Positions 7,882-17,169 are shown, counted from the first letter of the stretch. The stretch: DNA of 64,000 bases from Anaerolineales bacterium UBA2395 (GCA_002343775.1 DDSH01000015.1:10270-74269); one strand, 5' to 3'. The notes: a model not told the origin generated them from the letters alone. Numbers and translations are program-made.

Positions 7882-8931
7882 CTACAACGACCGTTTGAAA
7901 TTCACGAACGCATCTTCTTCAGAGGGGTCAGCGCCGTATGCCATGGCGAGATAATACGCCATGTAATCTCCGAACAGAATCAACGTCCATAAATGTGCAA
8001 TGACCGAGTCTCCGCGGGCTTCGATCACATCCGTGTTCAAGGCTTCGAGCATGAAGGCTTGACGCATCAAGTCTGAGCGCAGTTTGTTGCGCGGATGGTC
8101 GCTGGGCGCTTTCATGAACAACGTCATGGTGTGCGCGTTGAGCGTGGGATTCGGGTTGATGGTGGCGATGAGCGTGTTATGAGACGCTTCGGGGATGATC
8201 TCAAAGTTCGCGCCTGCCTTGGCAAGTTGATTGATCTGAGTCTTCCAGCGGCGTGCCACGGGGGCGAGCAGTTCTGTTCCGACGAAGGTCACCCAGCGCC
8301 CAACCAGTTGACCGGCATACCGCTTGGCGGGATTCTTCGCCGCGATTACTTCGGGGACGATGTGCTGCTGTGAGCGTTTCATCATTGCAACGGCTTCGGC
8401 GACGTCTGCGCTGGGGTTGGGGATGAAGCCGAGGCGGGCGAAGAGGGCGAGCGTCAGCGCAAAGGGATAGGCGATGGCGGATGTGTCCATGCCTGCGTAG
8501 GTGAAATTCCAAACGGGGATGTTTTTCTCGTTGGCGCGTTTGGTGAGTTCGCCGCCGGTGGAGATGACGAAGGTTTTGCATCCGTTCTTAAGTGCAGTCT
8601 CAAATGCATCCAACACTTCTTCCGAATTGCCGGAGTGTGAGATACAAACTACCAGCGTCTTTTCGGTAGCGGAGGCGGGCAAGCCGTAATTGCGGTGAAC
8701 ACTTACGGGTTGTATCAGGCTTGAGGAAACAGAAGCAACTGTCAGTTCGGCAGAAGAGGCGGAATCGCCCATCGCGCAGAGGATGATGTTGTGGATGTCA
8801 TCCAATTTTGGAAGCGGCAGAGTCTGCCCCAATTCCCATGCGGTTTGAATCTGGTCAGGCAGACCGTTGATCTGCGCGATCATGTTTTGTGAGTCGATTT
8901 GTTTGAAAAGGTCGAGATCGTCTAGGTTCAT
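7882..8931 (-). CDS. SIS-domain isomerase, phosphoglucose/phosphomannose isomerase type
   Basis: A 349-residue protein with two SIS folds as in the bifunctional PGI/PMI family, which interconverts glucose-6-P or mannose-6-P with fructose-6-P. The sugar-phosphate motif SHSGNSEEV (residue about 115) and the conserved EASHNTL (about 250) carrying the candidate catalytic Glu and His are present. The N-terminal Gly motif, usually GMGGSAI, reads AMGDSASSA, a clear departure, so substrate specificity may differ. No RBS is obvious. A 33-nt repeat separates it from the S10 peptidase gene. Confidence 0.72.
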   Translation of the reverse strand: MNLDDLDLFKQIDSQNMIAQINGLPDQIQTAWELGQTLPLPKLDDIHNIILCAMGDSASSAELTVASVSSSLIQPVSVHRNYGLPASATEKTLVVCISHSGNSEEVLDAFETALKNGCKTFVISTGGELTKRANEKNIPVWNFTYAGMDTSAIAYPFALTLALFARLGFIPNPSADVAEAVAMMKRSQQHIVPEVIAAKNPAKRYAGQLVGRWVTFVGTELLAPVARRWKTQINQLAKAGANFEIIPEASHNTLIATINPNPTLNAHTMTLFMKAPSDHPRNKLRSDLMRQAFMLEALNTDVIEARGDSVIAHLWTLILFGDYMAYYLAMAYGADPSEEDAFVNFKRSL

Positions 8932-8943
8932 GGTTCCTTGAAA

Positions 8944-8976
8944 AGACTTCCGAAGTCTCAGAGACTTCGGAAGTCT
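8944..8976. repeat. 33-nt inverted repeat, AGACTTCCGAAGTCT family
   Basis: A perfect 16-bp stem (8944-8959 and 8961-8976) around one central base. Each arm is itself nearly palindromic. The same 16-1-16 geometry with a variant core occurs at 39221-39253, and a half copy at 23805-23820. Confidence 0.88.
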
Positions 8977-8985
8977 GCTTATGAT

Positions 8986-10464
8986 TTAACTTGCATCTTT
9001 GATGAACTTGCTCAGATCCTTCTTCATCTGCTTGAGCGAAGGCATGTGGACGTACATCATGTGCCCGGCTTCGTAGTAGCCCATGCTGATATTCTTGCGC
9101 AGGGACTCGTCGAGCGCGAGGTGGTTGAATGTGTACTCGGTGGCGAAGTAGGGCGTGCCGAGATCGTAATAGCCGTTGGCGACGAAGACCTTGAGATACT
9201 TGTTGAAGGTCATTGCGGCGCGTAACGTTTCAGCCACGTTGACGTATTGATTCTGGAAGTAACTGTACGACCATTGCTGCCAGACCTTTTCGCTCAGAAT
9301 TTCGTAGGGTGTGTCGGTCTCGAACTTGAGTTCAGAGCGGATGTAATCATTGAACGCCGCAGTGTAAGGACCATTGACCTGCGCAAAGAGCGGATCATAT
9401 TCAAAGGTTTCGGTCACGCCGAGGCGGTCGATGCCGGTGTAGCGGCTGTCGAGACGGCCGACCGTTTTGCCCTGATCGCGCAGCAATTCCTTGAAGAAGT
9501 GGAAGGTGTGAATGCGCAGATTGCCGCGTTCGATGAAGTCCGCTGAAATGCCGGTGAGGCGCGAAAGTTTTTCGGCGACCTTTCTTCTTTCTTCTTTGGG
9601 GAGTGCGCCGTCTTTCATGAGCGCAGCAGTGTATTCACCCAAGGCAAATTCTTCTGATTCTTTGAGCCAGGTCTTTAGCGGAATCTTTTTGTCGATCTTG
9701 CCGTGATACCAGGCGGTGGCGGTATAGCCCGGCACAAAAAGAATATAGGGCAGGTCGTTGTTGTGATTGAAGTCGAGCGTGGTGAAATCGAGTACAGATG
9801 AGACGAGCATCAAGCCGTTGAGCAGCATACCGTGTCGGTCTGCGAGATAGCCGGAGAGTCCTGCCGCACGTGTGGTGCCATAGGATTCGCCTGCGAGGAA
9901 TTTCGGCGAAAGCCAGCGGTTGTAGCGTGTGGTGTACAAGCGAATGAAATCGCCAACCGATGCAATGTCTTTTGTAAAGGTGTGCCATTCTTTCGATTTC
10001 TCGCCTTCCACCGGGCGGCTGAAGCCGGTGCTCATCGGGTCGATAAAGACGAGGTCGGTTTCGTCGAGGATCGAAAACTCGTTATCGGTGAGTTTGAAGG
10101 GCGGCTTGGGCATCTCGCCTTCGTTGGTCAACACCACGCGGCGCGGACCAAGTACACCGAGATGCAGCCAGACGGATGACGAGCCGGGTCCGCCGTTGAA
10201 TGAGAACGTGATCGGGCGTTTGGCTTTGTCGCGCACGCCATCAAGTGTGTAGGCTGTGAAGAAGATCTGCGCACGCGGCTTTTCGACCTCGGCATCCTTC
10301 TCTTTATCGTTGACCTCTTCCTTCAAGACCATTGTGCCGGTCGTGACGGTGTACTTAAGCGTCTTACCGCCGACTTTGATCGTGTGCTTGGTGGTGATGA
10401 TGTTGTCCTTGGGGGCGGGCTTTTCGTCTTTCTTTTCTTCAGGTTTCTTTGTTTCTTCGGGCAT
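8986..10464 (-). CDS. serine carboxypeptidase-like protein (peptidase family S10)
   Basis: A 492-residue alpha/beta-hydrolase. The oxyanion region SFNGGPGSSS (residue about 90) and nucleophile motif GESYGT (about 180) are the S10 hallmarks. The Asp and His of the triad are likely in NGYYDLGTP and EAGHMMY near the C-terminus. There is no signal peptide; the N-terminus is Lys/Glu/Pro-rich (EETKKPEEKK), so the protein is probably cytoplasmic or exported by another route. GGAG precedes the ATG. It lies 10 bp downstream of rsmI on the same strand and is probably in its operon. Confidence 0.85.
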   Translation of the reverse strand: MPEETKKPEEKKDEKPAPKDNIITTKHTIKVGGKTLKYTVTTGTMVLKEEVNDKEKDAEVEKPRAQIFFTAYTLDGVRDKAKRPITFSFNGGPGSSSVWLHLGVLGPRRVVLTNEGEMPKPPFKLTDNEFSILDETDLVFIDPMSTGFSRPVEGEKSKEWHTFTKDIASVGDFIRLYTTRYNRWLSPKFLAGESYGTTRAAGLSGYLADRHGMLLNGLMLVSSVLDFTTLDFNHNNDLPYILFVPGYTATAWYHGKIDKKIPLKTWLKESEEFALGEYTAALMKDGALPKEERRKVAEKLSRLTGISADFIERGNLRIHTFHFFKELLRDQGKTVGRLDSRYTGIDRLGVTETFEYDPLFAQVNGPYTAAFNDYIRSELKFETDTPYEILSEKVWQQWSYSYFQNQYVNVAETLRAAMTFNKYLKVFVANGYYDLGTPYFATEYTFNHLALDESLRKNISMGYYEAGHMMYVHMPSLKQMKKDLSKFIKDAS

Positions 10465-10474
10465 GATGTACTCC

Positions 10475-11299
10475 TTATTTCATTTTGTTGATCATTGCAT
10501 ATATTTCTTTTTTCCCCCATCTGCTTTGTTCGGCTAATTCAGCGGAAATCTCTTTGGCAGATTTTCCCGCCGCAAGTTCCTTCTTGATGGCTTCGAGCAA
10601 TACCGCTTCTTCCCACTTTTCACTTTCTTCTTTCTTCTTTCCTTCGATGACCAATGTGAACTCTCCGCGAGGTTCTTTCGATTTGAAATGCTCAATCGCT
10701 TCACTGATGTTTCCGCGCCAGAATTCTTCGTAGAGTTTGGTCATTTCGCGTGCGATGCAGATGCGGCGGTCGCCGAGCGTGGAGAGGATGTCTTCGAGCG
10801 AGTCCGTGATGCGGTGCGGGGTCTCGAAAAAGATCAAGGTGAAAGGTTGTTCGCTGACTTCGTTAAGGCGGTTGTGTCGCTCGCTGGATTTGTGGGGGAG
10901 GTAGCCGAGGTATAAAAAGGAATCTGTGGGCAGCCCGGAAACGGTCAAGGCGGCGATGGGGGCTGAGGGCCCAGGGATAGGTCGAACGTCGAAGCCTGAA
11001 GCGAGGGCGGCTTGGACAAGCTCATAGCCCGGGTCATTAATCGCAGGCGTCCCGGCATCTGAGACCAGCGCCACATCTCCCTGCGAGAGTTTTTCGAGGA
11101 TGAGATCCAGTTTGTTTAATTTGTTATGTTCGAAGTAACTGGTGACCGGGGTTTGAATGTCGAAATGCTTGAGCAGTATTTTCGTGTGACGGGTATCTTC
11201 CGCCGCGATCAATACGGATTCACGCAGGATGCGAACGCCACGCGGGGACAGATCTTCAAGGTTGCCGATGGGCGTGGCGACAAGGTATAAAGTTCCCAT
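10475..11299 (-). CDS. rsmI: 16S rRNA (cytidine1402-2'-O)-methyltransferase RsmI
   Basis: A 274-residue tetrapyrrole-methylase-fold enzyme that 2'-O-methylates C1402 of 16S rRNA using SAM. The N-terminus GTLYLVATPIGNLEDLS and the following AAEDTRHTKILL are diagnostic, as are VSDAGTPAINDPG and PGPSA. It is slightly shorter than E. coli RsmI (286). No Shine-Dalgarno is seen; a -10-like TAAAAT (11306-11311, minus strand) lies 6 nt before the ATG, suggesting a leaderless transcript. Confidence 0.95.
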   Translation of the reverse strand: MGTLYLVATPIGNLEDLSPRGVRILRESVLIAAEDTRHTKILLKHFDIQTPVTSYFEHNKLNKLDLILEKLSQGDVALVSDAGTPAINDPGYELVQAALASGFDVRPIPGPSAPIAALTVSGLPTDSFLYLGYLPHKSSERHNRLNEVSEQPFTLIFFETPHRITDSLEDILSTLGDRRICIAREMTKLYEEFWRGNISEAIEHFKSKEPRGEFTLVIEGKKKEESEKWEEAVLLEAIKKELAAGKSAKEISAELAEQSRWGKKEIYAMINKMK

Positions 11300-11327
11300 G
11301 ATGGTATTTTATCACCCCTGCTGGAAA

Positions 11328-11357
11328 GAAAATCGGGCGCATGTTCGCGCCCGATTT
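11328..11357 (-). terminator. rho-independent terminator after the kinase gene
   Basis: An 11-bp perfect stem (AAATCGGGCGC / GCGCCCGATTT) with a 6-nt loop lies just past the kinase stop codon at 11360. On the minus strand it runs into TTTTCTTT. Confidence 0.85.
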
Positions 11358-11359
11358 GT

Positions 11360-12793
11360 TTAACCGCAGCCTTTGAGCTGTATTTCGATGATCCGGCAGC
11401 CGGCTTCTTCGGGCGGTGTTGCCACACAGCATTGGTTTTCTGTGTTGAAGGTTGAACCGGCATCGCATTGAGTGAGGTCTGCGCTGGAGAGTTCCGGTTC
11501 TTTGCAGACCTGGAGTTGGACGATGGTAAAGTCGGGTCCTGTGCAGGATAGAACGAATCTGCCCACGGTATTCTCCACCGTGCATTTGGCGACATCGGAA
11601 TTTAAAACTTTATGTGCTGAGCCTTGCTCGATTTGAACGAAGGCGTATGGAATTTTTTGCACACATTTGTTTTCGGTTATATCCACTTCCGGGGTTGGGA
11701 AGGAAACTTCCGCAGGGCACATGGGCGCAAAGACAGGAACGGTCGGTTCCTCAGTGAAGGTGGGTGGTATTTGTGTCGGTGTTTCGGTGGCAGTCGGGAC
11801 GACTGTCGGTTCGGGCGGTGGGGTGAGCTGGTTTCGCAGCAGGAAAAACCCGATGACGGCGACAAGTAGAACGATCCCGATCACTGCAAAGCCGGTCTGA
11901 CCACGGGATAGTTTGGCAGAAGGGGACTCGGCGCGTTTCATCGTGCCGCTGTTGGTGTTGAAGGTGATGTTGCCTTCGCTTCCGAACGCAACAAGGTTCA
12001 GCGTTTTTGCCAGTTCGATGGTATTGGGGAAGCGTTTTTCCTTGTCCTTCGCCATCGCGGTCTTGATGATCTGATCCACCGCGGCGGGGAGGCTGGGCAG
12101 GGTTTTCAGGATTTCGGGGACCGGCTCGGTGATGTGTTTGACCACCACGCCCATGGGGGTATCGGCATTGTAAGGCTGCTGCCCGGTGAGCATTTGATAA
12201 ACGATGACGCCCAGACCGTACACATCGCTACGGAGGTCGATCTCGACCCCCTGTGCCTGTTCGGGGCTCATGTAGGCAGGTGTACCAATGACTCCGCTGC
12301 CTGTCAGGCTGCTGGTGGATTCGGTCAGCTTGGCAACCCCAAAATCCGAGATGAACGGGTCGCCATTATCGTCGAAGAGGACGTTATCCGGTTTCAGGTC
12401 ACGGTGGATGATGCCCTTGCGATGGGCGTAGGAGAGCCCCTGTGCAACCTTTTCGATGATGCGGGCTGTCTCTTGAATAGGAATGGGTCCACGCTCGATC
12501 CAGTTCGAAAGCGAACCGCCGGGCATGTAGCGCATCACAAAATAGGGCTGCCCGTCTTCGTCGCCTACATCGTAGACCGGCACAATGGATGGATGCTCCA
12601 GCGAGGCAATCATTTTTACCTCGCGTTCGAAGCGTGAGCGAAATTGCGGATCATGCAACATTTCGCGTGGAAGGACCTTTATCGCAACTTCACGCCCCGA
12701 GATCGGGTCGTAGCCGCGATAGACGGTTGCCATGCCGCCGCGTCCCAACTCTGATTTGATTTCGTAACGTCCAAACTTTTCTGGAATTGCCAT
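11360..12793 (-). CDS. transmembrane Hanks-type Ser/Thr protein kinase
   Basis: A 477-residue protein. Residues 10-270 form a full kinase domain: glycine loop GRGGMATVY (18-25), VAIKV with Lys39, HRDLKPDN (130-137), DFG (150-152), and GTPAYMSPEQ. One membrane helix follows at about 302-321, then a Pro/Thr linker and a Cys-rich extracellular domain with eight or more Cys. There are no PASTA repeats, so the sensed signal is unknown. The start at 12793 has TATACT 7 nt upstream and TTGCAT 17 nt further, indicating a leaderless mRNA. A PP2C phosphatase and an FHA protein elsewhere in the window (47-50 kb) could act in the same phospho-signalling. Confidence 0.93.
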   Translation of the reverse strand: MAIPEKFGRYEIKSELGRGGMATVYRGYDPISGREVAIKVLPREMLHDPQFRSRFEREVKMIASLEHPSIVPVYDVGDEDGQPYFVMRYMPGGSLSNWIERGPIPIQETARIIEKVAQGLSYAHRKGIIHRDLKPDNVLFDDNGDPFISDFGVAKLTESTSSLTGSGVIGTPAYMSPEQAQGVEIDLRSDVYGLGVIVYQMLTGQQPYNADTPMGVVVKHITEPVPEILKTLPSLPAAVDQIIKTAMAKDKEKRFPNTIELAKTLNLVAFGSEGNITFNTNSGTMKRAESPSAKLSRGQTGFAVIGIVLLVAVIGFFLLRNQLTPPPEPTVVPTATETPTQIPPTFTEEPTVPVFAPMCPAEVSFPTPEVDITENKCVQKIPYAFVQIEQGSAHKVLNSDVAKCTVENTVGRFVLSCTGPDFTIVQLQVCKEPELSSADLTQCDAGSTFNTENQCCVATPPEEAGCRIIEIQLKGCG

Positions 12794-12800
12794 GCCCGCA

Positions 12801-12829
12801 AGTATAAACCAGCCGAATGGAGGATGCAA
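12801..12829 (-). promoter_or_regulatory. promoter for a leaderless kinase transcript
   Basis: On the minus strand, -35 TTGCAT (12824-12829) and -10 TATACT (12801-12806) are 17 nt apart. The -10 ends 7 nt before the kinase ATG at 12793, so transcription should start at or next to the A of ATG. Confidence 0.7.
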
Positions 12830-12877
12830 GCAATGAAACACCCCTCAATGCTTTTGGAATTTAAAGCCCCCGCCGGG

Positions 12878-13504
12878 CTACCGATTGAATGCGCCCAGCG
12901 TCTCGTATGTTTGCAGCAAACTGATGAGGATGCCGTCTGTAAACCTGTGGATCTTCGCGTACATTTGTGAAGATCGAGAAGCAGGCATGTTCGACTCGCC
13001 GCACACTTTGATCACCGACTCGATCAATGTATCACGGAAGAACAGGAACGCCTTGGTGGCATCCACATAACTCAGGTTGTAACGCCTGGCACGCGAAGCA
13101 TACTCATACCCGATGGCATATGCCTCGGTTGCCCCCTCTTCATCCCCGGCGGTGATGTAATTCATCAACCCGTGGAATAGCGAGCGCGAACTCATGCGGT
13201 ATTGCATCCGCGCTTCGGCATCCAATTTTTGATACCAGGGTTCCGCCTCCAGGTTGCCGTCTGAGATTTGGACACGGACATTGCGGATGACTTCCTGCAT
13301 CATGTTCTCCGGCTTGATCGCATCCAACCGGGATTTGGAGTTGGACTGTGACCACAGGGAGATTTCACTACGCTTGTAGCGGCGATGCCCGCCCTGCGTT
13401 TTGTGTACCGGCAGGATACCCTTATCTGACCAAAGCCGTACCGTGCTGGGATGTACACCCAGCATCTCTGCCGCATCACTCAAGGAAAGCCATTCATCGA
13501 TCAT
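12878..13504 (-). CDS. MerR/excisionase-type HTH protein with a helical C-terminal sensor domain
   Basis: A 208-residue protein. Residues 5-50 form a winged-helix of the MerR/excisionase type (LSDAAEMLGVHPSTVRLWSD then GGHRRY). The rest is alpha-helical and resembles globin-like or RsbRD-type sensor domains (YVDATKAFLFFRDTLIESVI), but without a clear ligand residue. It is probably a one-component regulator. It lies 27 bp after the MFS gene on the same strand and may control it. Target and signal are unknown. Confidence 0.7.
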   Translation of the reverse strand: MIDEWLSLSDAAEMLGVHPSTVRLWSDKGILPVHKTQGGHRRYKRSEISLWSQSNSKSRLDAIKPENMMQEVIRNVRVQISDGNLEAEPWYQKLDAEARMQYRMSSRSLFHGLMNYITAGDEEGATEAYAIGYEYASRARRYNLSYVDATKAFLFFRDTLIESVIKVCGESNMPASRSSQMYAKIHRFTDGILISLLQTYETLGAFNR

Positions 13505-13544
13505 TGATCCTCACGCTCAAACCATAACAGACTGCCCAGGCAGG

Positions 13545-14849
13545 CTATTCCGCCGCCAATGCGACCTTATCCACAAATACGGGGTCGTGCGCTTTCTTCT
13601 TGAACGCGTCGACATCGATGCGGTACAACATGGTCGCTGCGATCAGCAGCATCAGCGCCTGGATGACGAACACGATCAGATACCCGCTTAAGGGGTTGCC
13701 CGTCAGCTGGGTCGCCAGATCTGCCACCACGCCTGCCATGAGCAAGCCTACCAGGCGTGAAAGCCCATTCGAGAAGCCCCACGCGCCAATATACAAACCG
13801 ACTTTCTCCGGCACGGTCAGGTCGAACATAAGCGAGAGGTTGGCAATGGTGGAAATACCGGTGCCAAAGCCGAGCAGGGTGATGCCGATGTAAAAAGCGG
13901 AAATACTGGTGGTCAGCCCGCTGACGACAATGATGATAAAACCGATCATTGCGCCGAGGTTTCCAACCTGGGCGACATATTTCTTTTTTACACGTCCTTC
14001 CAGGAAACCTGCCACAATGAAGGCGACCAGTGTGAACGTACTGCTGATGGATACGATGCGTGAAGTCTGTTCGAGGGTCATGCCGAAGGCTTGTGCGCCG
14101 AAGGGTTCGAGCAGCACGTCCTGCCCGAGAATGGCGGCGAGCAGCAACAGCAGATAGACGAAGAAGACTTTGGCGACGGGGTTTTCGACAATGGCGGCAG
14201 TCATCTCGCGGACCGTGTGATTTTCGGCTCTTTCAGCGGGTGAGACTCCGCCGGAGCGTGGCTCCAGCTTGATGAGACCGATCAGCCCCAATGTCAGGGC
14301 GGAAGCGGCGACAATGATGAACGCGCGCTGTAACAGTTCAGGATCGTATGTCGTTACCATGCGGCTCAGGCTGATCCCCGTCGCGATCAAGCCGATGACC
14401 ATGATCGTGAACATCGTTGCCACGGTTTTTCCGCGTCCTTTTTCGCCGGAGAGTTCCGAGGCAAGGGAGAGATATGAAACCGCGGAGAGGTTATAGCCCA
14501 TGCCCCACATGCCAAAGGCGAGAACGCCCATGACGACCCCAAGTGTATAGTTCTCGGTGAATAGTATGGCGATCTGCGGTGCGACTGCCACGCCCAGCAC
14601 ACACAAGATCAACCCCGCGAGGATGTAGGGTGAACGGCGAAATCCAAGGATCGGATGACGGTCTGAGAATGAGCCGATGGCAACCTGGATGGGGGCGAGC
14701 AAATAGGGGAAGATGGCTAGCACAGTGAATAGGGTTTTGGAGATGCCCAGGTCAAAGATCATCACGCGGTTGAGCGTGCTGTTGATCGGGACGAGCGTCA
14801 TGGCGACGGCGGTGTGGATGAGAGCAAGTTGGAGGCGTTTGATGAGCAT
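13545..14849 (-). CDS. MFS transporter of the PucC / BCH (bacteriochlorophyll delivery) family
   Basis: A 434-residue carrier with 12 predicted membrane helices. The first helices carry the PucC-family signature: IHTAVAMTLVPINSTLNRVMI, then LPYL-like FPYLLAPIQVAIG and SDRHPILGFRRSPYI. PucC proteins in phototrophs help assemble light-harvesting complexes, but relatives occur in non-phototrophs with unknown substrates. No pigment or reaction-centre gene is nearby, so the role is open. The start is set at ATG 14849; a TTG at 14891 is the alternative. Followed by a HTH regulator. Confidence 0.78.
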   Translation of the reverse strand: MLIKRLQLALIHTAVAMTLVPINSTLNRVMIFDLGISKTLFTVLAIFPYLLAPIQVAIGSFSDRHPILGFRRSPYILAGLILCVLGVAVAPQIAILFTENYTLGVVMGVLAFGMWGMGYNLSAVSYLSLASELSGEKGRGKTVATMFTIMVIGLIATGISLSRMVTTYDPELLQRAFIIVAASALTLGLIGLIKLEPRSGGVSPAERAENHTVREMTAAIVENPVAKVFFVYLLLLLAAILGQDVLLEPFGAQAFGMTLEQTSRIVSISSTFTLVAFIVAGFLEGRVKKKYVAQVGNLGAMIGFIIIVVSGLTTSISAFYIGITLLGFGTGISTIANLSLMFDLTVPEKVGLYIGAWGFSNGLSRLVGLLMAGVVADLATQLTGNPLSGYLIVFVIQALMLLIAATMLYRIDVDAFKKKAHDPVFVDKVALAAE

Positions 14850-15006
14850 GGCAGGTTTTTTTCTTTGGGCGGACGATGGAGCAATCGGCAAGTTGAATAC
14901 GGTTCGCTTCTTTCAAAGAAGCGAAATTGTACTTTTCAGGGCGAAAAACGCAATGTAGATTTATATAGAATTTTACTAGAGGTTTATTAAGCTTTCGGAG
15001 ATTTGA

Positions 15007-16263
15007 TTACTGCAATACCCACTGAGAGACTGTGAGAATCACTGCCAATTCATTCAGATAAAATTCGAAAACCAGATAGAATGACATCGATGCAACTTTT
15101 TTCCCGCCAAAGAATGCCCGCTTCACATTCATAATCGAACCAACAAAGTTCAACGCCAGTTGCCCCAGTTTAGTAAATGTGTAGATGCCTTTTATAATTT
15201 CACGCCTGCCGGTCCACAATTCATTGAGGTATGAGTTGGGCTCTGCACAGCTGTCGACGAATTCCAAATCGCTTAAGGAGTTAAGTCTTTCCATGAATTG
15301 GATTTCATTGAGGATTCCCGGCGAAAATTTGGTATAGGTGGGATCCCAGCCGATCTTAAATGCAAACGCGCCGCGTCCGGAGATGAGGTTGGATGTCGAT
15401 GAAATCGTCCGATCATTCAGGGCGAGTTCGGTAAAGTAGACCCGCTTCTCACGATTGAAACCAGCAACTACGTCCCTGAAAAAGCGGGTATGATCCGGGT
15501 TCGAATACAGCGAAGTCCCCTCTTCACCTTTCCAGCCCATGTGCTCCAGCCGGATAAACTCATCGGCGCTACGTTCCAGCGACTCTTCTCCGCTGACCAG
15601 ATACCAGTCCACCCGACCAATTTCCTCCAATCCGCGGAGGCGTTTGCGATAATTCTTCTGCTGCTGCTTGGACAGGGATGAGAGAATCTGTTCGTTTTGC
15701 TCAGCGGGGTAGGCTACTGCCCGATGCCAGGTACTCAAAGTCGTCCAATTCATCCCGCGTTCTTTAGCGAGCATATTCCCCTCTGTAGAGAATATTAGAT
15801 CCGGCGCGACGTTATTGACCTTCAATCCGTGCCAGGGTTGGTTTGAATTGGTCACGTACCCATAGATCAATTCCAATACCCTGTCTGTGTGATCCTTGTC
15901 AATAAGAAAACCGGATAGATAGGAATGCACCGTTTCGAATGCAAGCAAATGCGGCAGGGGGAATTTTCGCGTTGGTTTTTGGATCTTGAAGATGGCAACC
16001 CCAACCAAGTCTTTGATCCCGGAACATTCCCTCTCGACAAAGAGCATGAGGATATTCTTCCCGGACTCCAGATGTTGGATCGCAGGCATTACAAAATATG
16101 GGGAAAGAAAGGCATTGGGATCGGCGGCACGACGTTCGAGATCTGACCAGGCCTCCATCAAATCCGCTCCAACGTCAGACGGTTGCAAAACAGACAGGGA
16201 AAAACGCGAATTCATTGGGGAAGACATTTGTACATTGGTTGCCGCTTTCCTTTGGATAAGCAT
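15007..16263 (-). CDS. CelD/BcsL-like GNAT-fold acyltransferase
   Basis: A 418-residue protein matching the GNAT_6 / CelD family: the N-terminal W..LE..AADPNAFLSPYFVMPA pattern and the central KQQQKNYRKRLRGLEE segment, then a Trp-rich strand region and FKIGWDPTYTKFSPGIL. Family members acylate polysaccharides or are FemAB-like and often sit with exopolysaccharide genes; none is adjacent here. AAGGAGAGGA precedes the start. It is an isolated single gene on the minus strand, 190 bp from the heme protein gene. Confidence 0.75.
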   Translation of the reverse strand: MLIQRKAATNVQMSSPMNSRFSLSVLQPSDVGADLMEAWSDLERRAADPNAFLSPYFVMPAIQHLESGKNILMLFVERECSGIKDLVGVAIFKIQKPTRKFPLPHLLAFETVHSYLSGFLIDKDHTDRVLELIYGYVTNSNQPWHGLKVNNVAPDLIFSTEGNMLAKERGMNWTTLSTWHRAVAYPAEQNEQILSSLSKQQQKNYRKRLRGLEEIGRVDWYLVSGEESLERSADEFIRLEHMGWKGEEGTSLYSNPDHTRFFRDVVAGFNREKRVYFTELALNDRTISSTSNLISGRGAFAFKIGWDPTYTKFSPGILNEIQFMERLNSLSDLEFVDSCAEPNSYLNELWTGRREIIKGIYTFTKLGQLALNFVGSIMNVKRAFFGGKKVASMSFYLVFEFYLNELAVILTVSQWVLQ

Positions 16264-16328
16264 GGAAGAAATCCTCTCCTTGGCTAAGAAAGCCGGGACA
16301 CGAATGTAGTTCAGATGATGACCGTCAA

Positions 16329-16372
16329 ATAAAATGGACTTACACGAACAGGATAAACTAAATCCATTTTAT
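16329..16372. repeat. AT-rich inverted repeat in the 16264-16454 intergenic gap
   Basis: Arms ATAAAATGGA (16329-16338) and TCCATTTTAT (16363-16372) with a 24-nt loop. It could be a weak terminator for the HutX-like gene or an operator of the CelD-like gene; nothing else is seen in this gap. Confidence 0.4.
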
Positions 16373-16454
16373 CTTAAAATCGCCTCCTATCCAATGGTTG
16401 ACACAAACATATGGCGGATTTTTGGTTGTTAAAGTGGGTCTTGCCGAAGGGCTC

Positions 16455-16997
16455 CTAACTTTTCTTGAATTTCTCGCTCAAATCTGTATAAGTTTTCATA
16501 AGTTCGGGTGCTGGGTCTTTGCCGCCGAAATTGAGGAAGACTTTGAAGGCGGAATTGCCGCGGCGGTCGAAGAATTGGAAGGAAAGCGATTCGTGTTTGT
16601 CGAGGTGGCTGGGTTTGCGGAAGGCGAAGACCGACGCCAGTTCCCAGCTGCGGATGTGCATATCGAGCGATTTGCTGCGGACGTTGAGGAAGCCATCCTT
16701 GTTGGAGAAGCCGCCAAATTGACCAAACGCTTCAATGGTGGCCGCGCCGTTCGAGACGATGACGGTCACATCGCCAAGCGCTTCAAACCCATGGATGATC
16801 TCTTCCCAACGTAAAAAATCGAGTTCGCGGGCGGTATCGCCTTCCAACGCGCGCAAAATGTCCACTTCAGGGATGCGTAACTGATGAGCAAGCATGAGCG
16901 TCATCTGGGAGCGGTCCTTGTTGTAGGATTCGCGGATGGCTGCCTGCCGCTCGACTTCGGTCATTTCCGGGCTGAGGACAATATCGGTTTGAAACAT
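16455..16997 (-). CDS. HutX/ChuX-type heme utilization protein
   Basis: A 180-residue protein resembling intracellular heme-carrier proteins of the HutX/ChuX family: LRIPEVDILRALEG, then FLRWEEIIHGFEALGDVTVIVSNG, and the C-terminal block SLSFQFFDRRGNSAFKVFL. Such proteins bind heme and hand it on for storage or degradation. The upstream region carries an 8-3-8 palindrome (17117-17135) also found before the DtxR-type gene, so iron control is likely. The next genes upstream on the same strand encode an Fe(III) importer, separated by a terminator. Heme binding is inferred from family only. Confidence 0.78.
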   Translation of the reverse strand: MFQTDIVLSPEMTEVERQAAIRESYNKDRSQMTLMLAHQLRIPEVDILRALEGDTARELDFLRWEEIIHGFEALGDVTVIVSNGAATIEAFGQFGGFSNKDGFLNVRSKSLDMHIRSWELASVFAFRKPSHLDKHESLSFQFFDRRGNSAFKVFLNFGGKDPAPELMKTYTDLSEKFKKS

Positions 16998-17116
16998 ATA
17001 GAATTCTCCTAATTTTCTAAGTAGATAAAATTTACCTTAGTTAGGGATTATAGCGACTACATTTTCTACAATCCAGATGGGCGTATGAAACCTGCATTCC
17101 ACCCGTTTGGAATCTG

Positions 17117-17135
17117 TTTTCAATCGGATTGAAAA
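17117..17135. promoter_or_regulatory. candidate metalloregulator operator (TTTTCAAT-CGG-ATTGAAAA)
   Basis: Perfect 8-bp inverted repeat with a 3-nt spacer, 120 nt upstream of the HutX-like start. The same arm pattern and spacing occur at 21184-21202 beside the DtxR-type gene. The distance to the start is long, so its role here is less sure than at 21184. Confidence 0.6.
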
Positions 17136-17141
17136 ATAAAC

Positions 17142-17169
17142 AAAAACTCCCTGACCTCAGGGAGTTTTT
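17142..17169 (-). terminator. terminator of the iron ABC operon
   Basis: A 13-bp perfect stem (AAAAACTCCCTGA / TCAGGGAGTTTTT) lies directly after the stop of the ATPase gene at 17174. A and T runs on both sides make it usable in both directions. Confidence 0.9.
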
